A stretch of 64,000 bases of DNA from Halovenus marina (GTDB taxonomy: Archaea; Halobacteriota; Halobacteria; Halobacteriales; Haloarculaceae): contig NZ_JBLKNZ010000001.1 of assembly GCF_051414115.1 (NCBI RefSeq), forward strand, positions 2,046,001-2,110,000. The letters are read 5' to 3'. Both the position numbers and the translations under genes were made by a program. A model generated the notes under the pieces. That model was given only the letters and a program-made list of their open reading frames with translations, ran no database searches and had not been told where the DNA came from. The number at the start of each line of letters is the position of its first letter. Position 1 is the first letter of the stretch. Shown in pieces: positions 48,354 through 57,935 of the stretch.

Positions 48354-49694
48354 ATGGACTCATCGCGCGGCGAGCAGTGGGCATCCAGAACGGACGCGCG
48401 ATCTGGAGTCGTCCGCGGCTGTCGAGTCGAGCGGGCACCAGTTCGGTCGTTTCTCTGTTCGCTCGACGAACCGCGGCTCGCGTGGGCAGACGCGACGGCG
48501 ACGATTGCCGCTGGCGGTGCCGCCGAGACGATCACGACAGGCGGCACAGCTCGGTTCGAGCGTGTCAGAGCGCGTGCAGACGAGTTATTCTCCCAGCTCG
48601 ACGTCGAGGTCGGGATTGCCAACAGCGCACGACCCCGGCTGTACGGCGGATTTGCCTTCACCGACGAGCACGCCGACGCAGGAACGGTCTGGGAAGGGTA
48701 TCCGGGGGCCAAGTTCGTTCTCCCGAAAGTACAGCTATCAGTAACCGCCGAGGGGCCGTGGCTGACCACAGCGGCGCTCGGACCAGGAGCCGAGCAGACA
48801 GCCGAGAGCCGACTGCAGGCCTGGGAACAGCGGCTGGCGGCGCTGCCCAAACTACGGACGGCGAAGCCGCCGACTATCCACGGTCGCACGTACACCCCCT
48901 CCAAGATGGAGTGGCGAGACCTCATCGAGACCGCGACCGACCGGATTCGACAGGGTGAACTCCGGAAAGTCGTCCTCGCACAGGCACTCCAGGCACAACT
49001 CGGCCGGTCGGTCGTGGTTCCCGACGCGCTTGCGGCCCTGGGCGCGTCCTATCCCGGATGTTACCGTTTTCTCTTCGAGCCAGACGTGGGCGGGACATTT
49101 TTCGGTGCGACACCGGAGCGGCTCGTCTCGGTTCGCGGAGAGACGGTGGACACGGAGGCGCTCGCCGGGTCGACCGGGCGGGGCGAGACACGCGCCGAGG
49201 ACGAGTGGCTGGCGAACGAACTCGCCGAGAGCGAGAAGAACAATCACGAGCACGAACTGGTCGTCGAGGCGATCCGGGCGCAACTCTCAGGGCTGACCGA
49301 GAACATCCGGACCGGTGAGCGGTCAGTTCGACGGCTGGAGACCGTACAGCATCTGAGAACCCCAGTCCGGGCGACGCTCGAAACGGACCGACACGTGCTC
49401 GAACTGGTCGAGGCGCTGCATCCGACCCCGGCCGTCGGCGGTCTCCCACCGCAGAGAGCCCTGAAGACCATCCGCGAACTCGAACCCTTCGAGCGCGGGT
49501 GGTACGCTGCACCGGTCGGCTGGTTCGACGCGTCCGGGGACGGCACCTTCGCGGTCGCTATCCGCTCTGCGCTCGCCCGCGAGGAGACCGCGACGCTGTT
49601 TGCCGGGGCCGGGATCGTTGCCGACAGCGATGCCGACGAGGAGTACGACGAACTGCGACTGAAATACGGGCCGATCCTCGACGTGCTCACATGA
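48354..49694 (+). CDS. menF: Isochorismate synthase (menaquinone biosynthesis)
   Basis: 446 residues. Chorismate-utilising enzyme signature: FLFEPDVGGTFFGATPERLV, LAGSTGRGET, ESEKNNHEHELVVEAI, HPTPAVGGLP and FAGAGIVADSD. Converts chorismate to isochorismate. The stop overlaps the menD ATG by 4 nt. The N-terminal 90 residues are weakly conserved, so an internal start is possible. Confidence 0.93.
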   Translation: MDSSRGEQWASRTDARSGVVRGCRVERAPVRSFLCSLDEPRLAWADATATIAAGGAAETITTGGTARFERVRARADELFSQLDVEVGIANSARPRLYGGFAFTDEHADAGTVWEGYPGAKFVLPKVQLSVTAEGPWLTTAALGPGAEQTAESRLQAWEQRLAALPKLRTAKPPTIHGRTYTPSKMEWRDLIETATDRIRQGELRKVVLAQALQAQLGRSVVVPDALAALGASYPGCYRFLFEPDVGGTFFGATPERLVSVRGETVDTEALAGSTGRGETRAEDEWLANELAESEKNNHEHELVVEAIRAQLSGLTENIRTGERSVRRLETVQHLRTPVRATLETDRHVLELVEALHPTPAVGGLPPQRALKTIRELEPFERGWYAAPVGWFDASGDGTFAVAIRSALAREETATLFAGAGIVADSDADEEYDELRLKYGPILDVLT

Positions 49695-51442
49695 CTGCAC
49701 CGAACCGGAACACGCTCTGGGCGGAGACACTCGTCGAGGAGTTCGCAGCCGCCGGAGCGCAGGCGGCCGCAATCGCACCCGGAAGCCGGTCGACGCCGTT
49801 GACCGTGGCATTTCACGATCACCCGGAGATACAGGTCTACTCCCATCTCGACGAGCGGTCGGCGGCGTTTTTCGCGCTCGGACGCGCCCGTCGGACCGGC
49901 CGTCCAACGCCGGTGGTCTGTACGTCGGGAACCGCGGCGGCGAACTTCCACCCCGCCGTGCTGGAGGCGAGCGAGAGCCGCGTCCCCCTGCTCCTGTTGA
50001 CGGCCGACCGACCGCCGGAACTGCAGGACAGCGGCGCGAACCAGACGACAGACCAGCAGAAGCTCTACGGCGACGCTGTCCGGTGGTACCGAACCCTTCC
50101 GGAACCGGATCCGACGCCGCGGACGCTTCGCTCGCTCCGGGTGACCGGATCCCGCGCCGTCGCGGAAGCGACTCGTCCGCCCGCAGGACCAGTACATCTG
50201 AACGTCCCGTTTCGGAAACCGCTCGAACCGACGCCCGTCGAGGGCGACGTTCCGTCGGATCTGTCCCAGCGAGACCGACTCGCCGCCGAGGGGCGGTCGG
50301 GTCCGTTCGTCGAAACCACGCGCGGTCGACTGTCGCTGTCGGACACCGACATCGACCGTCTCGGCAATCGACTCGAAGCCGCCGACCGGGGACTCGTCGT
50401 CTGCGGGCCAGCAGACGCCCCGACGCCCGACCGGGATGCGCTCGCCGCGCTTGTCGATGCAACGGGGTTTCCGGTGCTCGCCGACCCGCTGTCGGGCCAT
50501 CGCTTCGGGCACGACGAGGGAGTGGTGTGTGGCGGCTACGACTCGTATCTCGACGCAGAGGGCGTCGTTCCCGACCCAGAGATTGTCATTCGCTTCGGCG
50601 CGTCACCGACCTCGAAGGTACTCCGGACGTATCTCGCGGGCGTGGACACAGAGCAGTGGCTGGTCGACCCGGCGGGTGGCTGGCGCGAGGCGGAGTTCAC
50701 CGCGACACGGATCGTCGAGGCAGACCCCACCGCGCTCGCTGATGCTCTCAACACGCGTCTCGATGAATCCGGAAGCGACTACGCCGACCGATTTGCCACC
50801 CTCGAAGGCCAGTACTGGGACACGATCGCGACAGCGACCGACGATCAACTGTTCGAGGGAACAATCGCCGAGACGGTCGCACGGGCCTGTCCCGATCCTG
50901 CGACACTGTTCGTCTCCAACAGCATGCCGGTTCGCGATCTGGATCGGTTCGCTCGCCCGCGACCCGCTGACATCACCGTGCTGGGCAACCGCGGTGTCAG
51001 CGGTATCGACGGAATCACCTCGACGGCGCTGGGCGCTGGCAGCGCGACCGACGACCCGCTCGTCGCCCTGACCGGCGACATCGCCTTCTACCACGACATG
51101 AACGGCCTGCTCGCGGTGCGGCGGTGTGGTGTCGACGTGACTCTCGTCCTCGTGAACAACGACGGCGGCGGAATCTTCCACAAACTTCCGATCGAAGCGT
51201 TCGACCCACCCTTCACCGAGCAGTTCCGCACGCCACACGGACTCGACTTCGAGCCAGCAGGCGAACTCTACGACATCCCGTTTCAGCGCGTCGACAGCCG
51301 TGCCGACCTGGAGACGGCAGTCGAGGCGAGCACGCGCGAGGACGGATCGCGGATCATCTTGGTCGAACCAGACGCCGAGCGGAGCCATCGAATCCGCGAA
51401 TCGATCCACGAGACCGTCTGTGAGCAGTTCGAGAGCGAGTGA
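49691..51442 (+). CDS. menD: 2-succinyl-5-enolpyruvyl-6-hydroxy-3-cyclohexene-1-carboxylate synthase
   Basis: 583 residues from ATG 49691. Thiamine diphosphate enzyme: NTLWAETLVEEF opening, APGSRSTPL, CTSGTAAANFHPAV, the ThDP-binding GDIAFYHDMNGL and NNDGGGIFHKLPIE. Second step after MenF. The pair is coupled by ATGA. Other men genes are not in the window: menD is followed by a convergent gene 25 nt away. Confidence 0.94.
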   Translation: MTAPNRNTLWAETLVEEFAAAGAQAAAIAPGSRSTPLTVAFHDHPEIQVYSHLDERSAAFFALGRARRTGRPTPVVCTSGTAAANFHPAVLEASESRVPLLLLTADRPPELQDSGANQTTDQQKLYGDAVRWYRTLPEPDPTPRTLRSLRVTGSRAVAEATRPPAGPVHLNVPFRKPLEPTPVEGDVPSDLSQRDRLAAEGRSGPFVETTRGRLSLSDTDIDRLGNRLEAADRGLVVCGPADAPTPDRDALAALVDATGFPVLADPLSGHRFGHDEGVVCGGYDSYLDAEGVVPDPEIVIRFGASPTSKVLRTYLAGVDTEQWLVDPAGGWREAEFTATRIVEADPTALADALNTRLDESGSDYADRFATLEGQYWDTIATATDDQLFEGTIAETVARACPDPATLFVSNSMPVRDLDRFARPRPADITVLGNRGVSGIDGITSTALGAGSATDDPLVALTGDIAFYHDMNGLLAVRRCGVDVTLVLVNNDGGGIFHKLPIEAFDPPFTEQFRTPHGLDFEPAGELYDIPFQRVDSRADLETAVEASTREDGSRIILVEPDAERSHRIRESIHETVCEQFESE

Positions 51443-51467
51443 CCCGTGGAAGTAGTGCAGGCCAGCC

Positions 51468-52775
51468 TCAGGTCGATGCGTCGATGGCCTGGTCGAGGTC
51501 GTCGATGATGTCCTGTGTGCCTTCGAGACCGACCGAGAGCCGAACGAGGTCGTCGGTCACGCCGGAGGCCTGTTTCTCCTCGTCGGTGAGTTGCTGGTGG
51601 GTGGTGCTCGCGGGGTGAATGATGAGCGTCTTGGCGTCGCCGACGTTCGCGAGTAGACTCGCGAGTTCGGCCTCGCGGCACATCTGTCTGCCAGCGTCGT
51701 ACCCTTCCTCGAGACCGAAGGTGATCATCCCGCCGTAGCCGCCGTCGAGGTACTCGCTCGCGTTGTCGTGTGTCTCGTGTGATTCGAGGCCGGGATAGTT
51801 CACCCAGGACACCTCGGGGTGGTCGTCGAGATACTCGGCAACGGCCATCGCGTTCTCGCTGTGTCGCGCCATCCGGAGCGGGAGCGTCTCCAACTTCTGC
51901 ATCGTCACCCAGCCGTCGAAGGGCGACTGCTGGTTGCCGAGGTCACGCAGTCCGCGGGCGCGCGCGGCGAAGGTGAAGGCCGCCTCACCGAAGTTCTCGT
52001 GGAAGTTGATGCCGTGGTAGGCAGGATTATCCTCGGTGATTTCGGGATAGTCGCCCGCCGCCCAGTCGAACTGGCCGCTGTCGATGAGCGCGCCGCCGAT
52101 GGTCGACCCGCTGCCGTGGATCCACTTGGTCGTCGAGTGCCAGATGAGGTCTGCGCCGTGCTCGAAGGGATTACACAGCGCGGGAGTGGCGAAGGTGTTG
52201 TCGACAAACAGCGGTACATCGTGGTCGTGGGCGATGTCTGCGAGGCGCTCGAAATCCGGCGTCACCAGAGCGGGGTTGCCGATGGTCTCGACGTGGACGT
52301 AGGCGGTATCCTCGTCGATGGCCTCCTCGTAGGCTTCGTAATCGAGCGTGTCGACGAAGCGGGCTTCGATCCCGCGGCGACTCGCCGTGTGAGTGAAGTA
52401 GGTGTAGGTTCCGCCGTACAGCGCGGAGGCGGTGACGATGTTGTCCCCGTTCTCGGCGAGCAGGAAGGTGGCGAGGTCAAGCGACGCCATGCCGCTTGCG
52501 GTTGTCATGCAGCCGATCCCGCCTTCGAGGGTCGCCAGCCGGTTTTCGAGCATCATCGTCGTCGGATTCATGATCCGACTGTAGATGTTCTTGCCCGTGT
52601 AGGCAGCCGCGTAGGTCATCGGTTCCGCTTCGAGCGCGAACAGTTCTGCCGCGTGCTCGTCGTCGTCGAAGACGAAGGATGTCGTCTGGTAGATAGGCGG
52701 TGCCCGCGACCCAGTTGCCGGGTCTGGCTGCTGTCCTGCGTGGATGCTGTCGGTGTAGATGTCGTCGTCTGTCAT
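51468..52775 (-). CDS. metY: O-acetylhomoserine sulfhydrylase / Cys-Met metabolism PLP enzyme
   Basis: 435 residues. Cys/Met PLP family: IYQTTSFVF opening, IYSRIMNPT, EGGIGCMTTASGMAS, the FVDNTFATP segment, the PLP-binding Lys in STTKWIHGSG, and SVGLEGTQDIIDDL at the end. Length fits O-acetylhomoserine aminocarboxypropyltransferase better than cystathionine lyases. A stretch before the substrate loop (EPMTYAAAYTG) is longer than usual. Confidence 0.9.
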   Translation of the reverse strand: MTDDDIYTDSIHAGQQPDPATGSRAPPIYQTTSFVFDDDEHAAELFALEAEPMTYAAAYTGKNIYSRIMNPTTMMLENRLATLEGGIGCMTTASGMASLDLATFLLAENGDNIVTASALYGGTYTYFTHTASRRGIEARFVDTLDYEAYEEAIDEDTAYVHVETIGNPALVTPDFERLADIAHDHDVPLFVDNTFATPALCNPFEHGADLIWHSTTKWIHGSGSTIGGALIDSGQFDWAAGDYPEITEDNPAYHGINFHENFGEAAFTFAARARGLRDLGNQQSPFDGWVTMQKLETLPLRMARHSENAMAVAEYLDDHPEVSWVNYPGLESHETHDNASEYLDGGYGGMITFGLEEGYDAGRQMCREAELASLLANVGDAKTLIIHPASTTHQQLTDEEKQASGVTDDLVRLSVGLEGTQDIIDDLDQAIDAST

Positions 52776-52880
52776 ACACCGGCACCTCGTGGCCTGTCCA
52801 TATCAACGCTTGCCCGAACCAGGTGTATTGCCGCTGTCTGCGAGGCGTTGGCCGAGCCAATTCGACCGTCGCGCAACCAC

Positions 52881-53507
52881 TCACTCCCGGACGAGCAGTT
52901 CGTCGAGCAGTTTCGACTGCGCGGCGTTGAGGTGTTCGGTGAACGTCGATGTCCCGATATCGAGTTCGGACGCAACCTCGCCCGCGTTCGCTTCCCGGGG
53001 ATACTCGAAATAGCCCATCCGGTAGGCGGTGCGCACGACTTCGCGCTGGCGCTCGGTCAGTTTCCTGAGATCAACCGGAACGACCTCGGACTCGTCGCGC
53101 TCCTCTCGGCCGCGGGCGAGATACTCGACCTGAACGTCGCCAAACTCCGACTGGAGTGAGCCGAGGACCTCTCGAAGTCCGTCCATATCCGGCGTGTGAA
53201 GCGTCACATGCAGGTCACCACCGTGAGCGTAGGTCTCCGTGACCGGACCGACCGAGTCCTCGATTGCCTCACAGATACATTGTGGCTCCCCGTCGCGTTC
53301 GAACTCGTAGACTGTCTCTGCGCCGTAATCGAAAACGGCCTCCATCGTCTCGCCTGCGTCGCTCGCGGTGAACTGTTCGACCACCTCCCCGTTCCCGGTC
53401 GCCGCCCGCGACACGTCGGTGACCGCCCCGTCGATCTCGGCCGAGGTATCCGCAACCGGGCAGTTGTCTGCGTCCGGAAAGACGAGTTCGGCCCGAATTC
53501 CAACCAT
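52881..53507 (-). CDS. Bat-type helix-turn-helix regulator (HTH_10 domain)
   Basis: 208 residues from ATG 53507. N-terminal sensor-like domain without a recognised cofactor site and C-terminal HTH_10 (LTERQREVVRTAYRMGYFEYPR then VASELDIGTSTFTEHLNAAQSKLLDELL in pieces), the domain of the bacterio-opsin activator family. Likely a transcription regulator. A TATATAAT box lies only about 13 nt from this ATG, so either the start or the box is not the functional one. Confidence 0.86.
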   Translation of the reverse strand: MVGIRAELVFPDADNCPVADTSAEIDGAVTDVSRAATGNGEVVEQFTASDAGETMEAVFDYGAETVYEFERDGEPQCICEAIEDSVGPVTETYAHGGDLHVTLHTPDMDGLREVLGSLQSEFGDVQVEYLARGREERDESEVVPVDLRKLTERQREVVRTAYRMGYFEYPREANAGEVASELDIGTSTFTEHLNAAQSKLLDELLVRE

Positions 53508-53574
53508 GCGTGAGTATATAATGTACCCCAAAAACAACGGTTCGCCTGTTCTCAATCGGTGGGAATGTGCCGGT

Positions 53575-55446
53575 CTATTCGATCGGCTCATCCCCGTCAG
53601 AGGAGACCCTACTTCCGTCTGTGGGTTCGTTCGTCGTGTCGTCCTCGGGTTCGGCCGTGGCTCCGGTTCGTTCGGTCACTCTAACGCCTTTCTCGGCGAG
53701 ATACCGCATCCGCTGTCGGGCGAACTCCTCCTCGCGTGTGCCTCTGGTCGCGAGCACGTACATGCGGGCACGACCGGTCGGACGCATCGTCCGACCAGCG
53801 CGCTGGGTTCCCTGTCGCCGCGAGCCACCGAGCCCGGACGCCACGATAGCCAGTTCCGCACTCGGCAGGTCGATCCCCTCGTCGCCGACGCGGGAGACGA
53901 CGAGCGTCGGGAGTTGGCCCGCGCGGAACTGCTCGAAGAGTTTCTCCCGGCGGTGGTGAGGCATCTCCCCGCTGACGAACGGGACGCCGAGTTCGTCCGC
54001 GTAGCGCTGTCCCTGGTCGAGGTACTCGACGAACACGAGCGCCTGCTTCTCGCCAGCAGCACTGAGAATCTCTTTGATCTCCGCAATCTTTGCTGGATTC
54101 GTCGCGGCGACCTGTCGGCGCTCGTGACCCTCGCTGCTCACGTACTCGTTCTGGCTGTCGTCGTCACCCCACGGGACGTATCGGATCTCGACTTCCGGTT
54201 CGGCAACGAAGCCCGCATCGAACAGCGCGTCCCAGTCGGTGCCGATAGGGGGTCCAACGAGCGTGAAGATGTCCGTCTCGCGGTCATCCTCCCGCAACGG
54301 TGTCGACGAAAGTCCGAGTCGATGTCGGGTCTGCAGATCAGCACTGCGTCGGTAGACGGGGCTGGGGATGTGATGCACCTCGTCGTAGATGATCAGCCCC
54401 CACTCGCGGCTCCCGAAGAGTTGGCGGTGTCGGTCCATCCCCGCCGTCCGGTAGGTAGCGATGGTGACCGGCCGAATCTCCTTTTCGCCGCCGTGATACT
54501 CCCCGATCTGTTCCGGGTCGAGGTCGGTGTGTTCGAGCAGTTGCTCGCGCCACTGCCCGGCGAGTTCGCGACCGGGCACGAGAATCAGCGTCTCGCCTTC
54601 GATCGCCGCGAGAATCGCGAGTGCCGTCACGGTCTTGCCGCTGCCCGGCGGTCCGACGAGGACGCCCGACCCCGCGTCGAGAAACTGCGAGAGCCACGCT
54701 TGCTGGTACTCGCGGAGGTCGACGGCGAGTTCGACCGGGAGCGGGTCACCGCGTTCGAGCGAGCGCTCGTCCTGTACGGGATAGCCCGCTTCGTACAGCG
54801 TTCGCTTGACCTCGGCGACCCGGTCCTCGTCGACCCAGCTTTCGGTCTCGGAGATGCTGGCCCGGAGCTGGTCGTCGTCGAGTTTCTGCCGGGCGACGTT
54901 GCCCATGAGATCCGCTGACGTCGCTTCGAGGACCGTGTATCCCTCCTCGTGTGTCCGGAGCGTGAATCGGGTCGCGCGCCGATACTGGCTCTCGATCCAC
55001 TCTTCGAGACCGGGATACCGCTCGGGCAGCGTCGCGCGGACAGTTCCGAGCAGGTCCTCGACGGAGTCCACAGGAGCCTGCCAGATGTCCTCCTCGCGGA
55101 GTTCGTACATGTAGGCCCCGGAACCGGTCGTCTCGACAAGATGGGCAAACTGCGAAAGCTGTGCCCGCGTGAACTGGGTCGGCTGGTCGACGACCAGCTC
55201 TCGCCGGTTCGGAAAGACGACGATTCGCTCGCGGTCGGTCATCCGCGCCCAGTCGCTCGGATACCAGATGACGGGGTCGTTCGAGACATCGAGTCGTTCG
55301 AGAACTCCCTCGCGTTCGAGTTCGTCCAGCCGGGACGTGGCTTCGTCCTGCGTACACGAGCGCTCCTGTGCGTACCGGGTCGCAGTCACGACCGGCCGAC
55401 CCAGCGTTTCGAGCGTGTCGTAGAACGTGTCGGCGTCGTCTGTCAC
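53575..55446 (-). CDS. XPB/Rad25-like superfamily 2 DNA helicase
   Basis: 623 residues from GTG 55446. N-terminal helical and damage-recognition-like region (1 to about 255), then helicase motifs: Q/I with GVLVGPPGSGKT near residue 275, Ia PGRELAGQW, II DEVHH, III SSTPLREDD, VI QRAGRTMRP. The C-terminal tail is acidic and disordered. The frame opens upstream at a TTG, but that is over the divergent gene. Likely DNA repair or transcription-coupled helicase. Confidence 0.9.
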   Translation of the reverse strand: MTDDADTFYDTLETLGRPVVTATRYAQERSCTQDEATSRLDELEREGVLERLDVSNDPVIWYPSDWARMTDRERIVVFPNRRELVVDQPTQFTRAQLSQFAHLVETTGSGAYMYELREEDIWQAPVDSVEDLLGTVRATLPERYPGLEEWIESQYRRATRFTLRTHEEGYTVLEATSADLMGNVARQKLDDDQLRASISETESWVDEDRVAEVKRTLYEAGYPVQDERSLERGDPLPVELAVDLREYQQAWLSQFLDAGSGVLVGPPGSGKTVTALAILAAIEGETLILVPGRELAGQWREQLLEHTDLDPEQIGEYHGGEKEIRPVTIATYRTAGMDRHRQLFGSREWGLIIYDEVHHIPSPVYRRSADLQTRHRLGLSSTPLREDDRETDIFTLVGPPIGTDWDALFDAGFVAEPEVEIRYVPWGDDDSQNEYVSSEGHERRQVAATNPAKIAEIKEILSAAGEKQALVFVEYLDQGQRYADELGVPFVSGEMPHHRREKLFEQFRAGQLPTLVVSRVGDEGIDLPSAELAIVASGLGGSRRQGTQRAGRTMRPTGRARMYVLATRGTREEEFARQRMRYLAEKGVRVTERTGATAEPEDDTTNEPTDGSRVSSDGDEPIE

Positions 55447-55561
55447 TGAAAGCTCTAGACGAGTCCCGGACAAACCGCTTGTGTTTGTGTGTGTCCGACC
55501 GTCGAGCCCTGGGAATCGCAATCACCCGGTTTTTTGCCGGGCACCGATGTACTCTCCTCTA

Positions 55562-56497
55562 ATGGCGGCCCACGACGAGGTCTGTGTCCTCGTTCCGACC
55601 TACAACGAAGCCGAGACCATCGCGGACGTCGTCGAGCGCTTCCGAGCGGAGGGGTTCGACGACGTGTTCGTCATCGACGGCGGATCGGACGACGGCACGC
55701 CGGAACTCGCACGGGAGGCCGGAGCGCGCGTCGAACAGCAAAGCGGGAGCGGAAAGGGACAGGCGGTAAGGGAGGCCGTCGAGATGATCACCGCACCCTA
55801 CGTGCTGCTCGTCGACGGGGACGGTACCTACCGCCCCGAGCAGGCCAACCGGCTTCTCGATCCCTTGTTGTCGGGCGAAGCCGAACACGTCATCGGCGAT
55901 CGGTTTGCGGACATGGATCCTGACGCGATGAGCCGACTCAATCAGACCGGGAATCGAATCATCAACCGCGCGTTTCGATTCATTCACGGCCGGGACCTGC
56001 AGGACATCTTGAGTGGCTACCGCGCGTTCACCCGCGAGTCCTTCGAGCGGTGTTCGCTCACGGCAGACGGGTTCGGCATCGAGACAGAGATGGCAGTCGC
56101 ATGTGTCCGACAGAACGTCACCACCACAGTCGTTCCGATCACCTACGAGCCCCGACCGGGCGATTCCGAGACGAACCTCAGACCCTTCCGGGACGGCGGC
56201 GTCATTCTGCTGACGCTGTATCAGATGGCCCGGACGAACAACCCTATCTTCTATTTCGGAAGCATCGGTGTACTCAGCATCCTCTCTGGAATCGCGATGG
56301 CACTCTGGGTTCTGTGGCGGTGGTTCGGCCAGGGCATCTCCCACGAGGTGGTCGCGCTCGCCTCCGGCGTCGCTATCCTGTTTGGCGTCCAACTCGTCAT
56401 GTTCGGCATCCTCTCGGACCTGATCGTCACGATGAACCGCGAACAGACGCGTCGAATCGAGCGACTCACGGACGAACTCGATAGCGACGAGGAGTAG
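55562..56497 (+). CDS. aglJ: Family 2 dolichyl-phosphate glycosyltransferase (AglJ-like)
   Basis: 311 residues from ATG 55562 (a second ATG lies 15 nt upstream). GT-A fold: LVPTYNEAETI near residue 9, VIDGGSDDGT, LVDGDGTYRP with DxD-type acids, and LSGYRAFTRE. Two C-terminal helices (about 222-245 and 258-282) anchor it to the membrane. Closely matches AglJ, which adds the first hexose to dolichol phosphate in haloarchaeal N-glycosylation. No other agl gene is next to it. Confidence 0.88.
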   Translation: MAAHDEVCVLVPTYNEAETIADVVERFRAEGFDDVFVIDGGSDDGTPELAREAGARVEQQSGSGKGQAVREAVEMITAPYVLLVDGDGTYRPEQANRLLDPLLSGEAEHVIGDRFADMDPDAMSRLNQTGNRIINRAFRFIHGRDLQDILSGYRAFTRESFERCSLTADGFGIETEMAVACVRQNVTTTVVPITYEPRPGDSETNLRPFRDGGVILLTLYQMARTNNPIFYFGSIGVLSILSGIAMALWVLWRWFGQGISHEVVALASGVAILFGVQLVMFGILSDLIVTMNREQTRRIERLTDELDSDEE

Positions 56498-56507
56498 AAG
56501 CGACAGG

Positions 56508-56831
56508 TCAAAATGGAAAGAGCGCGCGAAGGCGACCGAACAGACTGTTCGAGAGCTGCTCGCGTTTGGCCTCGAACACCGGGTGAAGCGCGTTCAGGAG
56601 GTCCTGCTCGGAGGAGAATTGCTGTCGGTCACACTCGCTGAGGGCGTCTTCGAGCGTGATCCGATGGCCCGACGCGTCGACGTCGACCGTGAGATAGCCG
56701 TACTCCTCCGCGAGCTGGTCCGCATCGATCGGAAAGGAGATACCGGCATCTTCGAGGCGGGCGTCCAGTTCGGCAATACCGAACTCTATCGCGTCGGGCT
56801 CTCCGCTGTTGCTCGGTGGTGGCCGAACCAT
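56508..56831 (-). CDS. Small conserved haloarchaeal protein (DUF5789-like)
   Basis: 107 residues from ATG 56831. Pattern FGIAELDARLEDAGISFPI then LAEEYGYLTVDV and ITLEDALSEC resembles the DUF5789 family (function unknown). A TATA box AATATTTT (minus strand, 56859-56866) is about 31 nt upstream, fixing this start over the open frame beyond it. Convergent with aglJ. Confidence 0.78.
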   Translation of the reverse strand: MVRPPPSNSGEPDAIEFGIAELDARLEDAGISFPIDADQLAEEYGYLTVDVDASGHRITLEDALSECDRQQFSSEQDLLNALHPVFEAKREQLSNSLFGRLRALFPF

Positions 56832-56858
56832 TATGTAGACCGCGGTTCCTCTGGAATG

Positions 56859-56866
56859 AAAATATT
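56859..56866 (-). promoter_or_regulatory. TATA box of the DUF5789-like gene
   Basis: AATATTTT on the minus strand, about 31 nt before ATG 56831. Confidence 0.5.
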
Positions 56867-56925
56867 GTGGATCCCACCTCGTGCAGGCGGGCAGATCGCT
56901 TCTGGGATTCGAGCGGACGGGACAG

Positions 56926-57264
56926 TCAGTACAGCGAGAGGTCACCGGTGACCGCATCGACCCGGTCGTCGGCGGCCGGGCCGACTGCGAGCGCGGTCAC
57001 AGTACCGGGATCGAGCTGTGTGTGTCCCGCATCCCTGACGATTGCGTGCGGGATGCGCTTTTTGTCCGCCCGGTCGGCCAACTCGAACAGCTGTGACTCG
57101 CTGTTTGCCTGCAGGACGATTTTCTTCTGTCCGCTGCCCTTCCACTCGCGCTGGGCCTGTCTGTCCGCGTCTTCGTAGGCCTGCAGAGACGCGTGGGCGA
57201 CCTGCGCGGCGAGTTTGCCCTCGCCCATCCCGAGATCTGCGCGCGCGACAATAGCCTGTTTCAT
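56926..57264 (-). CDS. pth2: Peptidyl-tRNA hydrolase, Pth2 type
   Basis: 112 residues from ATG 57264 (MKQAIVARADLGMGEGKLAAQ). Pth2 signature: GKLAAQVAHAS near residue 16, KKIVLQANSE, RIPHAIVRDAGHTQLDPGTVTALAVGP in pieces. Releases tRNA from stalled peptidyl-tRNAs. The upstream extension of the frame is rejected because the family starts at this Met. Confidence 0.95.
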   Translation of the reverse strand: MKQAIVARADLGMGEGKLAAQVAHASLQAYEDADRQAQREWKGSGQKKIVLQANSESQLFELADRADKKRIPHAIVRDAGHTQLDPGTVTALAVGPAADDRVDAVTGDLSLY

Positions 57265-57331
57265 ACCTTCGTTCCGTGGGGTGGCCACAAGAAGCTGGTT
57301 ACCTGTCGGTAGCCGTTCGCCCCGTGCCAGT

Positions 57332-57778
57332 CTACAGTTCCACGCCGCTCGGGATCAGGCTGTACTGGCGAAGCAACCCGCCGTCCTCGTCGTAGACGAT
57401 CAGCGAGTCCATGTCGTAAACGACCGTCTCTCCGTCGTTGCGTTCGATCCGGATCTGGTAGGTCTGGTCGTCGGACTCGTTTCGTGTCGCGGCGACGAGG
57501 TCGACGATTTCGGTCGCGTCCACGTTCGCCTCGATCAGATACTCGCCGGTGATCCGATGGGTGAGACTGAAGACGCCCGTCGCGTCGGATGCATCGACCG
57601 AGCCCTGCAGTCGGAGCGCCGCATCCATCTCGTCGGCCGAAAGCAGCCCCCCATCCTCGCTTCCAAGCTGGGCTGTGAGTGTCTCCTCCGGCCCGTCGTA
57701 CCGGATAGAGAGGGTGGGCTGGTCGGGGTCGTCGGTGTCCGTGTTGTCCGCCGTCAGTGTGAAGTGATCACGCCTCAT
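57332..57778 (-). CDS. DUF5793-like small acidic protein
   Basis: 148 residues, mostly beta strands, acidic. Opening MRRDHFTLTADN, internal FSLTHRITGEYLIE and ending LLRQYSLIPSGVEL match a haloarchaeal family I recall as DUF5793. Function unknown. Divergent from the membrane gene at 57936. Confidence 0.8.
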   Translation of the reverse strand: MRRDHFTLTADNTDTDDPDQPTLSIRYDGPEETLTAQLGSEDGGLLSADEMDAALRLQGSVDASDATGVFSLTHRITGEYLIEANVDATEIVDLVAATRNESDDQTYQIRIERNDGETVVYDMDSLIVYDEDGGLLRQYSLIPSGVEL

Positions 57779-57903
57779 CCGCTACGTCCATCTACGGGAC
57801 GAGACGCCATGAACGTAACGCCGGGAGACAGGACAATCCGAGCCCAAAGGGCGCTTCAGGACGATCTTCAGAGAACAGGGCCATCGGAGCGATCAGTCGG
57901 TGG

Positions 57904-57911
57904 GTTTTATC
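57904..57911 (+). promoter_or_regulatory. TATA-like box of the membrane gene at 57936
   Basis: GTTTTATC centred about 29 nt before ATG 57936; excludes the ATG at 57900, which lies in the box. Confidence 0.5.
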
Positions 57912-57935
57912 AGGAGCGGACTCGCGCTCGCTACT

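Noticed and set aside
53515..53524. TATA box for the Bat-type regulator
   Set aside because: TATATAAT is strong, but only about 13 nt from the ATG, too near for normal initiation; left unassigned.
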